A stretch of 64,000 bases of DNA from JALHMI01 sp964598535 (GTDB taxonomy: Bacteria; Planctomycetota; Planctomycetia; Pirellulales; PALSA-1355). The notes beneath the pieces are model-generated. The model did not search any database. It had not been told where the DNA came from and saw only the letters and a program-made list of their open reading frames with translations. The stretch covers positions 62,001 to 126,000 of the forward strand of contig CAZRCI010000010.1 in NCBI GenBank assembly GCA_964598535.1, in the 5' to 3' direction. Positions 43,071 through 52,400 of this stretch are shown here, piece by piece (positions within the stretch are counted from its first letter, which is position 1; every line of letters begins with the position of its first letter). The position numbers and the translations under genes were made by a program.

Positions 43071-45089
43071 CTAGTACTCGTGGGCTCCGCCGCGCTCGCC
43101 GAGGCCGGTCGATTGCTTCTCGGCGACCTGGCGAACTTCTTTGGCCGCGACTTCGGCCTGAAACTTTGCAATCGCCTTGCTGACGGGCAGCGCTCCCAGG
43201 TCGCCGGAGATCCGATCGCGCACGCTTACGGTGCCGTTTTCTGCGTCTCGAGGTCCGACCACCAGCATGTACGGAATCAATTCGAGCTGCGCGTCGCGAA
43301 TCTTCGAGCCGAGCTTCTCCGCCCGATAGTCGCCGGTCACCCGCATGCCAGCCGCGCGAAGCAGCGCTTCAACCTCGCGGCCGTAGGCTTCCGACTTCTC
43401 GCTGACGGTCAGCACGCGCACTTGCTCGGGCGCGAGCCACAGCGGAAACGCGCCGGCAAAATGCTCGATCAACACGCCCACGAACCGTTCGAGCGAGCCC
43501 AGCGGCGCGCGGTGAATCATCACCGGCTGATGGGATTGATTATCGGGACCGATGNNNNNNNNNNACTCCAGCCCGAACCGCTCGGGGCTGGGCAGGTTGT
43601 AGTCGAGCTGCACGGTGCCGAGCTGCCATTCGCGGCCGAGGCAGTCGCTCACCACGAAGTCGGCTTTGGGGCCGTAGAACGCCGCTTCGCCGCGCTCGAT
43701 GTCGAGGTTCGGCAGGTTCATCTCGCGGCAAACTTTTTCCAGGGTCTTCTCGGCGCGCTCCCAGACGGCGTCGCTGCCGACGTACTTGTCGCTCGCGGGA
43801 TCGCGGAAGCCCAGCCGCACGCGATAGTCGTTCATGCCCAAGGCCTTCAGAACGCTTTGGGTCATCTCGATACAGCCGCGGAACTCGTCGCCCACCTGGT
43901 CTTCGGTACAGAACAGGTGTGCGTCGTCCTGGGTAAAGCCGCGCACGCGGGTCATGCCGCCCAGTTCGCCCGACTGCTCGTAACGATACACCGTGCCGAA
44001 CTCCGCCAGCCGCACGGGCAGGTCGCGATAGCTGCGCGGCTTCGATTTGTAAATCATGATATGGTGCGGGCAGTTCATCGGCTTGAGCAGGTAACGCTCG
44101 TCGTCCGACATTACGATCGGCTTGAACTGGCTGTCCGAATAATAGGGGAAGTGCCCCGAGATCTGGTACAGCTCGACGCGGCCGATGTGCGGCGTATAGA
44201 CGGCCTGGTAGCCGCGCCGGGTGAGCTCGTCGCGAAGGAACGCTTCGAGCAAGCCGCGAATGGTGGCGCCCTTGGGCAGCCAGAGCACAAGGCCCGCGCC
44301 GACCAGGTTCGGGCTGGTGGTGAACAGGTCGAGCTGTTTGCCGAGCACGCGGTGGTCGCGGCGCTTGGCTTCCTCGACGCGTTTCAGATGTTCTTCGAGC
44401 TCTTCCTTGCTGAACCAGGCCGTGCCATACAGCCGTTGAAGCTGCTGCCGCGAAGCATCGCCCTTCCAGTAAGCGCCGGCGATCGAGAGCAGCTTGAACG
44501 CGCCGATCGCTCCGGCGCTGGGAATGTGCGGGCCGCGGCAAAGATCGATGAACTCTCCCTGGCGATAAAATGAAAGCGTCGGATGATCGGCGAGGCCTTC
44601 GTTGATGTGTTCGACCTTGAGCGTTTGGCCCAGGTCGCGGCAGATGGCCACGGCCTTGTCGCGCGGTTCTTCGAGCCGCTCGAAGGGTTCGTTCTCCTTG
44701 ATGATCTTGGCCATCTCGGCCTCAATCGCCGGGAAGTCGTCTTCCGACAGCGGCCGCTGCATCTCGAAATCGTAGTAGAAGCCGTTGTCGGTCGTGGGTC
44801 CAAAGGCCAGTTGCACGCCGTCGAACAGCCGCATCACGGCCCGAGCCATGATATGGGCGGTCGAGTGCCGCATGACGGCTAGCGCCTCGGGGTCTTTCTT
44901 GGTGAGCAGCCGTAGCGAGACTTCGCCTTCGGCCGGCAGGGGGGCGCTGGCGCCCACCACGCGGCCATCGACCTCAGCGGCGAGCGTGGCCTTGGCCAGG
45001 CCGGGGCCGATTTCCGCGGCAATTTCAATCGGGCGCACCGCGTGCGCATATTCTCGAATCGATCCGTCGGGCAACTTGACCTTGAGCAT
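43071..45089 (-). CDS. thrS: Threonyl-tRNA synthetase
   Basis: A full-length class II synthetase that charges tRNA-Thr. Order: TGS domain (MLKVKLPDGSIREYA), editing domain (MRHSTAHIMARAVMRLF and the FIDLCRGPHIPSAG block), catalytic core (motif 2 region RLAEFGTVYRYEQSGELGG, MNCPHHIMIYKSK; motif 3 PVMIHRAPLGSLERF) and anticodon-binding domain (VRVLTVSEKSEAYGREVEAL). Start at ATG 45089; the frame up to 45173 is outside the usual protein. Ten N (43555-43564) interrupt the core just before IGPDNQ. The frame is kept across the N. A 313-base leader separates it from the VWA gene upstream. Confidence 0.95.
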   Translation of the reverse strand: MLKVKLPDGSIREYAHAVRPIEIAAEIGPGLAKATLAAEVDGRVVGASAPLPAEGEVSLRLLTKKDPEALAVMRHSTAHIMARAVMRLFDGVQLAFGPTTDNGFYYDFEMQRPLSEDDFPAIEAEMAKIIKENEPFERLEEPRDKAVAICRDLGQTLKVEHINEGLADHPTLSFYRQGEFIDLCRGPHIPSAGAIGAFKLLSIAGAYWKGDASRQQLQRLYGTAWFSKEELEEHLKRVEEAKRRDHRVLGKQLDLFTTSPNLVGAGLVLWLPKGATIRGLLEAFLRDELTRRGYQAVYTPHIGRVELYQISGHFPYYSDSQFKPIVMSDDERYLLKPMNCPHHIMIYKSKPRSYRDLPVRLAEFGTVYRYEQSGELGGMTRVRGFTQDDAHLFCTEDQVGDEFRGCIEMTQSVLKALGMNDYRVRLGFRDPASDKYVGSDAVWERAEKTLEKVCREMNLPNLDIERGEAAFYGPKADFVVSDCLGREWQLGTVQLDYNLPSPERFGLEXXXXIGPDNQSHQPVMIHRAPLGSLERFVGVLIEHFAGAFPLWLAPEQVRVLTVSEKSEAYGREVEALLRAAGMRVTGDYRAEKLGSKIRDAQLELIPYMLVVGPRDAENGTVSVRDRISGDLGALPVSKAIAKFQAEVAAKEVRQVAEKQSTGLGERGGAHEY
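43555..43564. other. Assembly gap (10 N) inside thrS
   Basis: The coding strand reads GAGT, 10 N, CATCGGTCCC. Relatives have a Tyr or similar residue directly before (I/V)GPDN, and GAG-TAC-ATC-GGT would need only one base in the gap. The N run is probably a scaffold placeholder rather than a measured length. Confidence 0.9.
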
Positions 45090-45402
45090 GAAGAAAGTTC
45101 TTTCCGCAGAGGGAGCCGGGGCCCGAAGATGCAGAACGTAACCGTCGCCCGCGTCGATACAAAGGACGCACAACCGTGGCGACGGGTTCAGCCGGGCGCC
45201 AAACTCGCTTGCCGCAAAGTATAGGTTTCAACCGATTTGGAGCAAGGCGACGTCGTCCACCCCCCCCGTGTGAATGCGCGTCCGCCGAAAAGCCTCGGGA
45301 CCGCGGGTTGCCGGTCGGCGGCGCTCGCTGCACCGCGCAGGGTCACGTTCACGGCATCCTTACTTGTTAACTTATTCACCGCTTACCGGCCACGCCGGCA
45401 GT
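45090..45402. other. Leader region of thrS, no gene seen
   Basis: 313 bases between the double-VWA gene and thrS. A small hairpin (CCGGC-CAC-GCCGG, 45387-45399) follows the VWA stop without a U-run. I found no clear T-box or attenuator structure. Confidence 0.4.
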
Positions 45403-48039
45403 CTACGAACGCACAGTTGCGGCGACCGTGGCCGTTTTGGCGGGCGACTGCCGGGGCAGGGGAGTGCCACTCGCGGTCCGGCCGAACCACAGCGAGAAAT
45501 CGATCCGGCGTAGCGCCACGTCGGCCAGAAACGCCACGAGCGCGGCCATCAGCAGATAGGGCCAGAGCGGCGTGGCTCGTTGGGCCGTGCGGGCGCCAAC
45601 GTCGAAGATATCGGCCGCTGCCGGCTTGAATTTCCCGCCGCTGGCGCTGGCGACACGTTGCATCAGCTCCTCGTCGGGCGGGCCAAGTCGTAGCTCATCG
45701 GGATAGCCGACCACGACGCCGCGCGTCTGGCGGAAGGTCGTTGAGCCGTCCTTGGCCTGCGAAAGTTCGAGATGATAGGATCCGCTGCGCGGAGTTTTGA
45801 ATTTGGCCTCGTAGCGGCCGGGAGCCGTTTGTTGAAGGGTGAGGTTTTGCCGCCCGAGATCCGGTTCGATCAGCGTCAGGCTCGTTTGTGCTTCGTTGAT
45901 ATAGCGGCCGGCCGCGTCCACCGAGTCGACCACGACGCGAGCGTCTTCGCCGTGGCGTTCGACTTCGACGAACACGCCTTTCGATTCGCTTTTGCGCATG
46001 GCGTGGCGAATGATCTGCGCCCAGAACGGTCCGAAGTTGGGCCAGGTCAGCCATTCGGCGGCCCATTGGCTTTTGGCGTCGGACGTGAAGGCCACGGTCA
46101 TGCCGAGCCCGTAGCGCCACCAGACGAGCACCGGATCGCCGGCCTCGCTGGCGAGGATGAACTCGCTGGTCGGTTTGGGACGCGTCATCACGTAGCCGAG
46201 CAGAAACGGGGCCGATTCCAGGCCTAGTCCCGACAACACTTGCGTTGGCCGGACCGTGAGGGGCACGAACGGCAGCTCGTTGATCGCGGACTTGGAGGCC
46301 TCGACCGTTTCCTTGGCAAAAATCTGCGGCACGCTGTTCGGATCGTCGCACAAATAGAACCGGCCGCCGCCCGTCTCGGCCAATTGCTCCAGTAACTGTT
46401 GATCGGCCTCGGCGCCGACGGCCACGCTGCTGAGCGTGATCCGCGCGGCCACCATGTCGTTGGCGATGCCTTCGAAATCACCCGGGGTGCTGTGTCCGTC
46501 GGTGAGCAGGATCACGTGCTTGAGCTTCGCGGTGGCGCCGACCAGGGCGTCATAGGCGTCGGAGAGCGCGGGATAAATGTTCGTGCCTCCGCTGGCTTCG
46601 ATCGTGCTGATACGATCGATGATGTAGCCGCGGTCCGCGGCCGAGTGCAGTTCGCTGACCCAATAGCTGTCGCCGTCGAAGGCGACGACGCCCAGTTGGT
46701 CCTTGGGGCCCAGCAGTTCGGCGGCGCCCTTCGCGGCGTCTTTGGCCAGCTCCATCTTCTCGCCGCCCATCGAGCCCGACTTGTCGATCACCAGCACCAT
46801 CGCCAGCGAAGGCTTTTCTTTTTCCTTTTCGAAGTTGCTGCGAACGGGCAGGATCTCTTCGAGCGTCGTCTTGTAGTAGCCGCCCAGGCCGAACGACTGA
46901 TCGCCGCCGATCATCACCAATCCACCGCCGAGATCCTCGACATAGGTGCGAATGATTTCCATCTGGGCGAGCGTCATCGCCGTGGCCGGCACGTTCGAGA
47001 GCACCAGGCAATCGAACTTTTGCAATTCGGCGAGCGAGCGCGGAACGCCTTCGGCCGGCCGAACCTGCACGAGCATGTCCTGCTCTTCGAGCGCCCAGCG
47101 AAAGTGGTTGGTCTCGTTCAGGTCGGTGTCGATCACCAGCACGCTGGGCTTACCGGCGGCGTAAACCACGGCTGAGGCGGCGTTGTTGTCGAGCAGCGTG
47201 TCCTGGAAGCTGCGAATCCGCACCGCATAGTCGGTTTGACTCTCATCCTCGATCGCTTGCCGGAAACGAAAGCGATTTTCGCCCGCGCGGATCGAGATCG
47301 GCTCATCTCCCTGGCTGACCAGGATGTCGCCGCGATAGACATCGATAAAGCCCTGGTCGTCGTGATTCGAGGAGATCACCACGTCGACGTAGAACGGCTC
47401 GCCTTGGCGAACTTCGGCCGGCGCCGAAGCCTCGGCCACCTGCACCTCGGGCTCGTCGCGCACGGGCAACGGCACGACGCTCACCGGCACGCGCCGGCTG
47501 GAGACCGCTTGCAACACGTCGCCCGCTGTTTGTCGTCCGTCGGTCAGCAGCACGATCTGCGGCACATAGCCGGGAGGAATCGCGGCCTGAGCGACTTCTA
47601 CCGCCGCGGCCAGGTTCGTTCCGCGCCGGACATCGTCCTCGAGCGTGGTCAATTCGTCGCGCTTCTCGGTTACCTGGGATGGCTCCCCGGCCGCGTGCAT
47701 GTAGGCGAGCGTATGATCGCCAGCCTGTTGCGCGACCTCGGCTAGAAACGTGTCGACTTGCTTCTCGGCGGTCTCGTCGATGCTCAGCGAGCGATCGACG
47801 ATGAACACGACATATTGCCGCGTGGTCGGATTCAACAGCGCCAGCCCGGCGAGCGCGAGTACCAGCAGCACGACGACGACCGTCCGGCATGCCAGCGAGG
47901 CGAGACGCTGCCACCGCGGAAAGTCGCTCAAGCTGCGCAGGTAGTACCAGCCCACCGGCAGGAGCAGCACCAGCAGCCACAGCATATGAGGGCGCACGAG
48001 TTCGAGCGTCCAGAAGCTTGTCGTAGCGGCGCCGTTCAT
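45403..48039 (-). CDS. Large membrane protein with two VWA domains and a glutamine-amidotransferase-like region
   Basis: An 878-residue protein from ATG 48039 (MNGAATTSFWTLELVRPHML); upstream frame residues overlap the previous gene. Two N-terminal TM segments (MLWLLVLLLPVGWYYL and VVVVLLVLALAGLALL) are followed by VWA domain 1 (VVFIVDRSLSIDE, MIDAS D82-x-S-x-S), then a beta region, an amidotransferase-like part with VLVIDTDLNETNHFRW, and VWA domain 2 (VLVIDKSGSMGGEKM, again DxSxS). A C-terminal TM (LWPYLLMAALVAFLADVAL) ends it. Proteins of this type anchor metal-dependent complexes with MoxR ATPases. It overlaps the BatA-type gene by four bases (ATGA) as the last gene of the operon. Confidence 0.87.
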   Translation of the reverse strand: MNGAATTSFWTLELVRPHMLWLLVLLLPVGWYYLRSLSDFPRWQRLASLACRTVVVVLLVLALAGLALLNPTTRQYVVFIVDRSLSIDETAEKQVDTFLAEVAQQAGDHTLAYMHAAGEPSQVTEKRDELTTLEDDVRRGTNLAAAVEVAQAAIPPGYVPQIVLLTDGRQTAGDVLQAVSSRRVPVSVVPLPVRDEPEVQVAEASAPAEVRQGEPFYVDVVISSNHDDQGFIDVYRGDILVSQGDEPISIRAGENRFRFRQAIEDESQTDYAVRIRSFQDTLLDNNAASAVVYAAGKPSVLVIDTDLNETNHFRWALEEQDMLVQVRPAEGVPRSLAELQKFDCLVLSNVPATAMTLAQMEIIRTYVEDLGGGLVMIGGDQSFGLGGYYKTTLEEILPVRSNFEKEKEKPSLAMVLVIDKSGSMGGEKMELAKDAAKGAAELLGPKDQLGVVAFDGDSYWVSELHSAADRGYIIDRISTIEASGGTNIYPALSDAYDALVGATAKLKHVILLTDGHSTPGDFEGIANDMVAARITLSSVAVGAEADQQLLEQLAETGGGRFYLCDDPNSVPQIFAKETVEASKSAINELPFVPLTVRPTQVLSGLGLESAPFLLGYVMTRPKPTSEFILASEAGDPVLVWWRYGLGMTVAFTSDAKSQWAAEWLTWPNFGPFWAQIIRHAMRKSESKGVFVEVERHGEDARVVVDSVDAAGRYINEAQTSLTLIEPDLGRQNLTLQQTAPGRYEAKFKTPRSGSYHLELSQAKDGSTTFRQTRGVVVGYPDELRLGPPDEELMQRVASASGGKFKPAAADIFDVGARTAQRATPLWPYLLMAALVAFLADVALRRIDFSLWFGRTASGTPLPRQSPAKTATVAATVRS

Positions 48040-50045
48040 CCCACGATCCTCCGCTGGTAGAGCCACCACTCGGCGGCAATCAACAGCGCCGCCGCCAGCG
48101 CGAGATAGAACCACAGCGACTGGCCGCCGAGCATCGCCAGGCTGCGGCCGCGGAACGTGTCGAGTTCTCCCTTGGGGCGCAAGTCGCTCTCGGCCGGATC
48201 GACCAGATTGCACGCCACGAGAAACTCCGCTTCGTGACTTGCCGTGCCGCCCCGTGAGGCTTCGCTTGCCGAAGCGGGGGGCAGGGGCGGATTCCAGCCC
48301 CCGTGTATCGGCCCCGTGCGAACCTTCCAGAGCCCCGTTTCTAGCAAGGGGCCAATCGTGATCTGATCGTTCCTACGCGAAAGCGGCGTCGCCTGCCCGG
48401 ACGGACTCACAAGCTGCAAGGGCTGCGCAATCGCCGGACCGATGGCCTTTTCGATCACCGCTCGTAGAACCGCCTCGTTCGAGCCGGGCTCAAGGTTCTT
48501 GGCCGTCGGAGGCCGAGGCGTCCGCGCGACATTCGCAACGTCGAGCGTCAGCATTTCGCCGGTGGCCAGCGCCGGCCGCAGCTCGCCGGTGTTGCCCTGG
48601 AACCATTCGATCGTGTTCTTCATCAACACCGGAAACGCGATCCGCAACGGCAAGTCGCCTTTGTCCAGGTTGCAGGCCAGGATCACCGCATCACCGTCGG
48701 CTCGTTTGAGCCGCGCGAACAGGGCGTTTTCGAGCGGGTCTTGGATTAGCGGCTCGGCGTCGCCGTTGAACGTCATCTGACGAGCGCCGGGAAACAGCAC
48801 ATTGTCCAGCCGTACGTGCTGCACGAGCGGCGATTCCTTGTCCACCTTGGCGACGATCGGCTGCTCGAGCGGTTCGCCCAGCGTGATGGCATCGGTCGTC
48901 GATTGCGGATCCACGACAATCACCCGCCCCGACGGCAGTTGGTCGGGCATCGTTCGATCGAGCACCAGAATGCCGTCCGGCGGCGCGGCCGTGGGCGCCT
49001 CGGCCGTAATTTGCAGATCCACCAGCGGAATCGATTCGAGCACGCCTTTGAGAAACAGATTTCCCCGGGTCACGAGCTGGACCCGGATCGGCTTTCGCAA
49101 CGGCAGCACGGCCAGGGCCTGGTTGTCGGTGCCGAGGGCGTCCGTCAGGTTCAGCCTGGCCGACAGCTCGCCGCCGGACGCTGAGGTGTGGTCGACGATT
49201 CGCGTGACGGTTTCGTTGGGCTCAAGCTCCAGCGGCAGCACGTCGACAAGTTCCTCGCCGAGCGTCAGCTCGACGCGGCAGGACATGGCTTCATCCGAGA
49301 AGTTGGTTACGTCCAGCAGCACCTGGTAGCCGATTGCATCGATCAGACTGCGGCGCACCTGGTAGCGTGTGATGGCGAGGTTGTCCTGCCGAGTTCCCAC
49401 GCCATAGAGCGTGACCCGCGGATTTGCCTTCAGCGCGTCGAGGCCCTCGAAGCAGCCGTCGGTGAGAACCAAGATCTCGCCGTGCGCGTGATCGGCCAGC
49501 AATCGCTCGGCCGCGGCAACGGCCGCGGCGATGTCGGTCGGCCCGTCGGTCGCCGGAAGATTCGCCACGGCCTCGGCCAGGGAACGCTGGTGATCGGTCA
49601 TGCCCAGGACGACTTCCGGTCGGCTGGCGACCGACAGCACGGCCATGCGATCTTCGCTGCGGAGCGATTGAATGAAGGTTTGAGCCGCTTGTTTGGCTTC
49701 GTCGAGCCGTGTCGCTCCGGAGTCGTCCGCGGCGCGCATGCTGGCCGAGTTGTCAACGACCAGCACGATGCGCCGGGCCTGTTCCCGTTGCCAACTCCAC
49801 AGCGGGTCGACCAACGCCGCGACGACTAGCGCCAGAAACGCGAACTGAAGCAACAGCGAGAGCAGATGCCGCAGCCGTTGCCACCAGGCCCGGGGTTTCT
49901 TTTCGTCGAACAGGCGGTCCCAAAACAGCAACGTGGGAACTTGTTGCCGGCGGAGGCGAATCTTCAGGATGTACAGCAGCAGGATTGGAATTGCCAGGGC
50001 GAGCCACCACCAGCCGCTCGGATTGGCAAATTCCAGAAAGGTCAT
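48036..50045 (-). CDS. BatA-type membrane protein with VWA domain
   Basis: A 669-residue protein from ATG 50045 (MTFLEFANPSGWWWLALAIP). The BatA N-terminal region has two TM helices (LALAIPILLLYILKIRL; LLLQFAFLALVVAALVDPLW) with the typical VPTLLFWDRLFDEKKPRAWW between them. The VWA domain follows (IVLVVDNSASMRA, DxSxS) and then a long beta-rich extracytoplasmic part ending in a C-terminal TM (LWFYLALAAALLIAAEWWLY). It works with the MoxR ATPase and DUF58 protein of the same operon, probably in assembly or maturation of envelope proteins. The frame upstream of 50045 overlaps the DUF58 gene and is not used. Confidence 0.87.
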   Translation of the reverse strand: MTFLEFANPSGWWWLALAIPILLLYILKIRLRRQQVPTLLFWDRLFDEKKPRAWWQRLRHLLSLLLQFAFLALVVAALVDPLWSWQREQARRIVLVVDNSASMRAADDSGATRLDEAKQAAQTFIQSLRSEDRMAVLSVASRPEVVLGMTDHQRSLAEAVANLPATDGPTDIAAAVAAAERLLADHAHGEILVLTDGCFEGLDALKANPRVTLYGVGTRQDNLAITRYQVRRSLIDAIGYQVLLDVTNFSDEAMSCRVELTLGEELVDVLPLELEPNETVTRIVDHTSASGGELSARLNLTDALGTDNQALAVLPLRKPIRVQLVTRGNLFLKGVLESIPLVDLQITAEAPTAAPPDGILVLDRTMPDQLPSGRVIVVDPQSTTDAITLGEPLEQPIVAKVDKESPLVQHVRLDNVLFPGARQMTFNGDAEPLIQDPLENALFARLKRADGDAVILACNLDKGDLPLRIAFPVLMKNTIEWFQGNTGELRPALATGEMLTLDVANVARTPRPPTAKNLEPGSNEAVLRAVIEKAIGPAIAQPLQLVSPSGQATPLSRRNDQITIGPLLETGLWKVRTGPIHGGWNPPLPPASASEASRGGTASHEAEFLVACNLVDPAESDLRPKGELDTFRGRSLAMLGGQSLWFYLALAAALLIAAEWWLYQRRIVG

Positions 50046-50089
50046 CGGGGTCGTCCTGTCGCGAGCACTCTGGGGGGGCGCCGAAAGAT

Positions 50090-50968
50090 CTAGGTGGTTA
50101 CTCCGGCCGCGCGCATCATCCGCAGGATCAATTCGTCGAACGGCACGTCGGTCGTCGTGCGCGTGCAACTGAGCGAGTACATGCGGCAGTAGCTGTCGAT
50201 CGATTCGAGAAACTCTTGGAACAGCGCGCGATATTGCCGCAACTTGCGTTCGGTGATCGTGAGCTTGCGGCGGTCGCCCGACTCGGCGTCCTCGAGCTCG
50301 ATATCCCCGAGCCACGTGGGATTGGCCTCGGCCGCGGTGTGCAGTTGGACGACATGCGGCTCGAACCGCCGATAGCGCAGCAGATCCAGCCCCGAGCGAA
50401 ATCCTTGCTGGTCGTAGAGATCGCTGAGCACGATGACCAATCCCGACCGCTGGGCTCGATGCACCAGGCTCGTGGCCGCGGCCTGTAGCCGGGTCGTCGT
50501 GCCCGAGGGTTGCAAGTTTTCCAGAAACCGGAGCACGCTCAGGATGCGGTCCTTGCCGCGCGTCAGCGGCAGCACGTCGGTCACGGTCTCGCCATAGGCG
50601 AACATGCTCACGCGGTCCATGTCCGCCAGGGCAATGTACGCCAGCGCCGCGGCAACGCGCCGCGCATAGTCGAACTTCTCGCCGCCCGCGTGGCTCATGC
50701 TCCGCGAAACATCGATCAAGAAGTAAACGTGGAGGTCTTCTTCTTCCTGGAACCGTTTGAGCAACACGTCGCCATACCGGGCATAGATATTCCAATCCAG
50801 ATAGCGTAGGTCGTCGCCCGGCGAATACTCGCGATGGTCGGCGAACTCGATGCCGCCGCCAAGCTGCTTGGTCCGCCGCTGGGCGAGCAGCCGTCCGCGA
50901 AATACTCGCCGCGAGACCAGCGACAGGTATTCCAGCCGTTTCAGAAACTCGGAGTCGAACAGGGCCAT
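50090..50968 (-). CDS. DUF58 domain protein of the MoxR cluster
   Basis: A 292-residue protein from ATG 50968 (MALFDSEFLKRLEYLSLVSR). The DUF58 hallmark is REYSPGDDLRYLDWNIYAR, followed by a VWA-like fold with FLIDVSRSMSHAGGEKF, SMFAYGETV and VIVLSDLYDQQGF. No TM segment is seen, so it is a cytoplasmic partner. DUF58 proteins accompany MoxR ATPases in almost all bacteria that have this module. It lies 58 bases after the MoxR gene and 44 before the BatA-type gene. Confidence 0.92.
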   Translation of the reverse strand: MALFDSEFLKRLEYLSLVSRRVFRGRLLAQRRTKQLGGGIEFADHREYSPGDDLRYLDWNIYARYGDVLLKRFQEEEDLHVYFLIDVSRSMSHAGGEKFDYARRVAAALAYIALADMDRVSMFAYGETVTDVLPLTRGKDRILSVLRFLENLQPSGTTTRLQAAATSLVHRAQRSGLVIVLSDLYDQQGFRSGLDLLRYRRFEPHVVQLHTAAEANPTWLGDIELEDAESGDRRKLTITERKLRQYRALFQEFLESIDSYCRMYSLSCTRTTTDVPFDELILRMMRAAGVTT

Positions 50969-51026
50969 GCCGCGCTTCTTCGCCTGGTTTAGAGATGGGA
51001 CCGTGCGGTTCCGGCTTTGCAACGAA

Positions 51027-52040
51027 TTAGGCAACCGCCTTGAGCTCGCCCGCGTGTTCGAGCACGTTGGCCACCACGGCGTCGGGTTTGACGTCCTCGG
51101 CCTGGCCTTCGAAATTCAGCAGAATGCGGTGCCGCAGACAGGCCGGCGCCACGGCGCGAATATCTTCTCGGGAAACATGATAACGTCCATCCAGGAGAGC
51201 CGTGATCTTGGCGGTCAGGATCACGGCTTGCGCGCCGCGAGGGCTGCTGCCAAAACGCACGAATTGGCGGGCCATGGGGCTGGCCGCCTCGTGCTCCGGA
51301 TGCGTCGCCATCACGACGTTGATCGCAAAGCGGCGCACTTCGTCGCTGATCGGAATCCGCCGCGCCAATTGCCCCATCTCCAGCACCCGCTCGGGGGTGA
51401 ATAGCCGGGTCGTCTCGGGCGAACTCGATTCGGTCGTGCGGTCGAGGATCGTTTCGATCTCGCGCGACGTGGGGAAGGGCACCAGCAACTTGAAGAGGAA
51501 GCGATCGAGCTGCGCCTCGGGCAGCGGGTAGGTGCCTTCCATCTCCAGCGGGTTTTGCGTGGCCAGCACGAAGAACAAGTCGTTCAGCCGATGGCTCACT
51601 CCGGCCACCGTGACGCTCCGTTCTTGCATCGCTTCCAAGAGCGCCGATTGCGTCTTGGGCGTGGCCCGATTGATTTCATCCGCCAGCACGACGCTCGCGA
51701 ACACCGGCCCGCGCTCAAAGCGAAAGCTGCGCGCGCCGCCGCCGTCGCTTTCGACAAGCACATTGGTGCCGATCAAGTCCGCCGGCATCAGGTCGGGCGT
51801 GAACTGGATGCGCGAGAACGGCGCGTCGAGGACGCTAGCTAGCGTTCGCACGAGCAACGTCTTGCCCAATCCCGGCACGCCTTCCAGCAGCACGTGCCCT
51901 CCGGCGACGAGTCCCACGAGCACGCCGTCGACGATCTCTTGCTGCCCGACGATGACCTTGCCGATCTCCGTCCGCAGCCGCTGGAAGTCGGCGCGAAACT
52001 GGTCCAGGTCGGCACGCAACTGGCTATCAACTTCGGTCAT
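51027..52040 (-). CDS. MoxR-family AAA+ ATPase
   Basis: A 337-residue ATPase with Walker A GVPGLGKT (54-61), Walker B VVLADEINRATPKTQ, the MoxR sensor and LSRF-like block (FVLATQNPLEMEGTYPLPEA, QLDRFLFKLLVPFP) and a C-terminal helical lid (VREDIRAVAPACLRHRILLNF-like region). It acts as a chaperone-type motor that works with the VWA and DUF58 partners. It is the first gene of the leftward four-gene operon (MoxR, DUF58, BatA-type, double-VWA), diverging from the TPR operon across 360 bases. Confidence 0.94.
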   Translation of the reverse strand: MTEVDSQLRADLDQFRADFQRLRTEIGKVIVGQQEIVDGVLVGLVAGGHVLLEGVPGLGKTLLVRTLASVLDAPFSRIQFTPDLMPADLIGTNVLVESDGGGARSFRFERGPVFASVVLADEINRATPKTQSALLEAMQERSVTVAGVSHRLNDLFFVLATQNPLEMEGTYPLPEAQLDRFLFKLLVPFPTSREIETILDRTTESSSPETTRLFTPERVLEMGQLARRIPISDEVRRFAINVVMATHPEHEAASPMARQFVRFGSSPRGAQAVILTAKITALLDGRYHVSREDIRAVAPACLRHRILLNFEGQAEDVKPDAVVANVLEHAGELKAVA

Positions 52041-52335
52041 TCGATCTACCTCGGCTTGAGGGACGGCGAAACCGCCACGGCGCGGCGATCTCCATGTTAT
52101 CCAAGAGAACCGTTATTCAGGGGAACCAAACGGACGTGGTGGTTTTTGTCTCGCACGCAAAGCTTGTGCTGACGACCTTCTCGGCTTGCTGGTGATAGCT
52201 TGCGGGAGAGTGGTTTTCGACGTGACCGTGGAATTCGAAGGGAGAAAATAGCCACCTTGGCGGTGCGGATGAGATGCCTCGCCCCCGATCGCCATCCACG
52301 GTTCTAAGGTCCGCTCCGGCGAAAGTCAATTTTCG

Positions 52336-52364
52336 TTGCGAGCCGGTATTCGGATACCTATGCT
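52336..52364 (+). promoter_or_regulatory. Candidate promoter of the TPR operon
   Basis: TTGCGA (52336-52341), 17 bases, TATGCT (52359-52364), 36 bases before the start codon at 52401. Spacing is ideal; the -35 matches in four of six bases. The rest of the 52041-52400 gap shows no gene and must also hold the promoter of the MoxR operon. Confidence 0.5.
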
Positions 52365-52400
52365 TAAGAGTCCCATCTTCCTGCTCAGAGGGTTCAGGTC

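Noticed and set aside
42978..44573. A 531-residue plus-strand frame
   Set aside because: Antisense to thrS, spans the N gap, His/Arg/Ala-rich with no family pattern.
45042..45379. Short plus- and minus-strand frames upstream of thrS
   Set aside because: No ribosome site or conservation pattern; treated as thrS leader.
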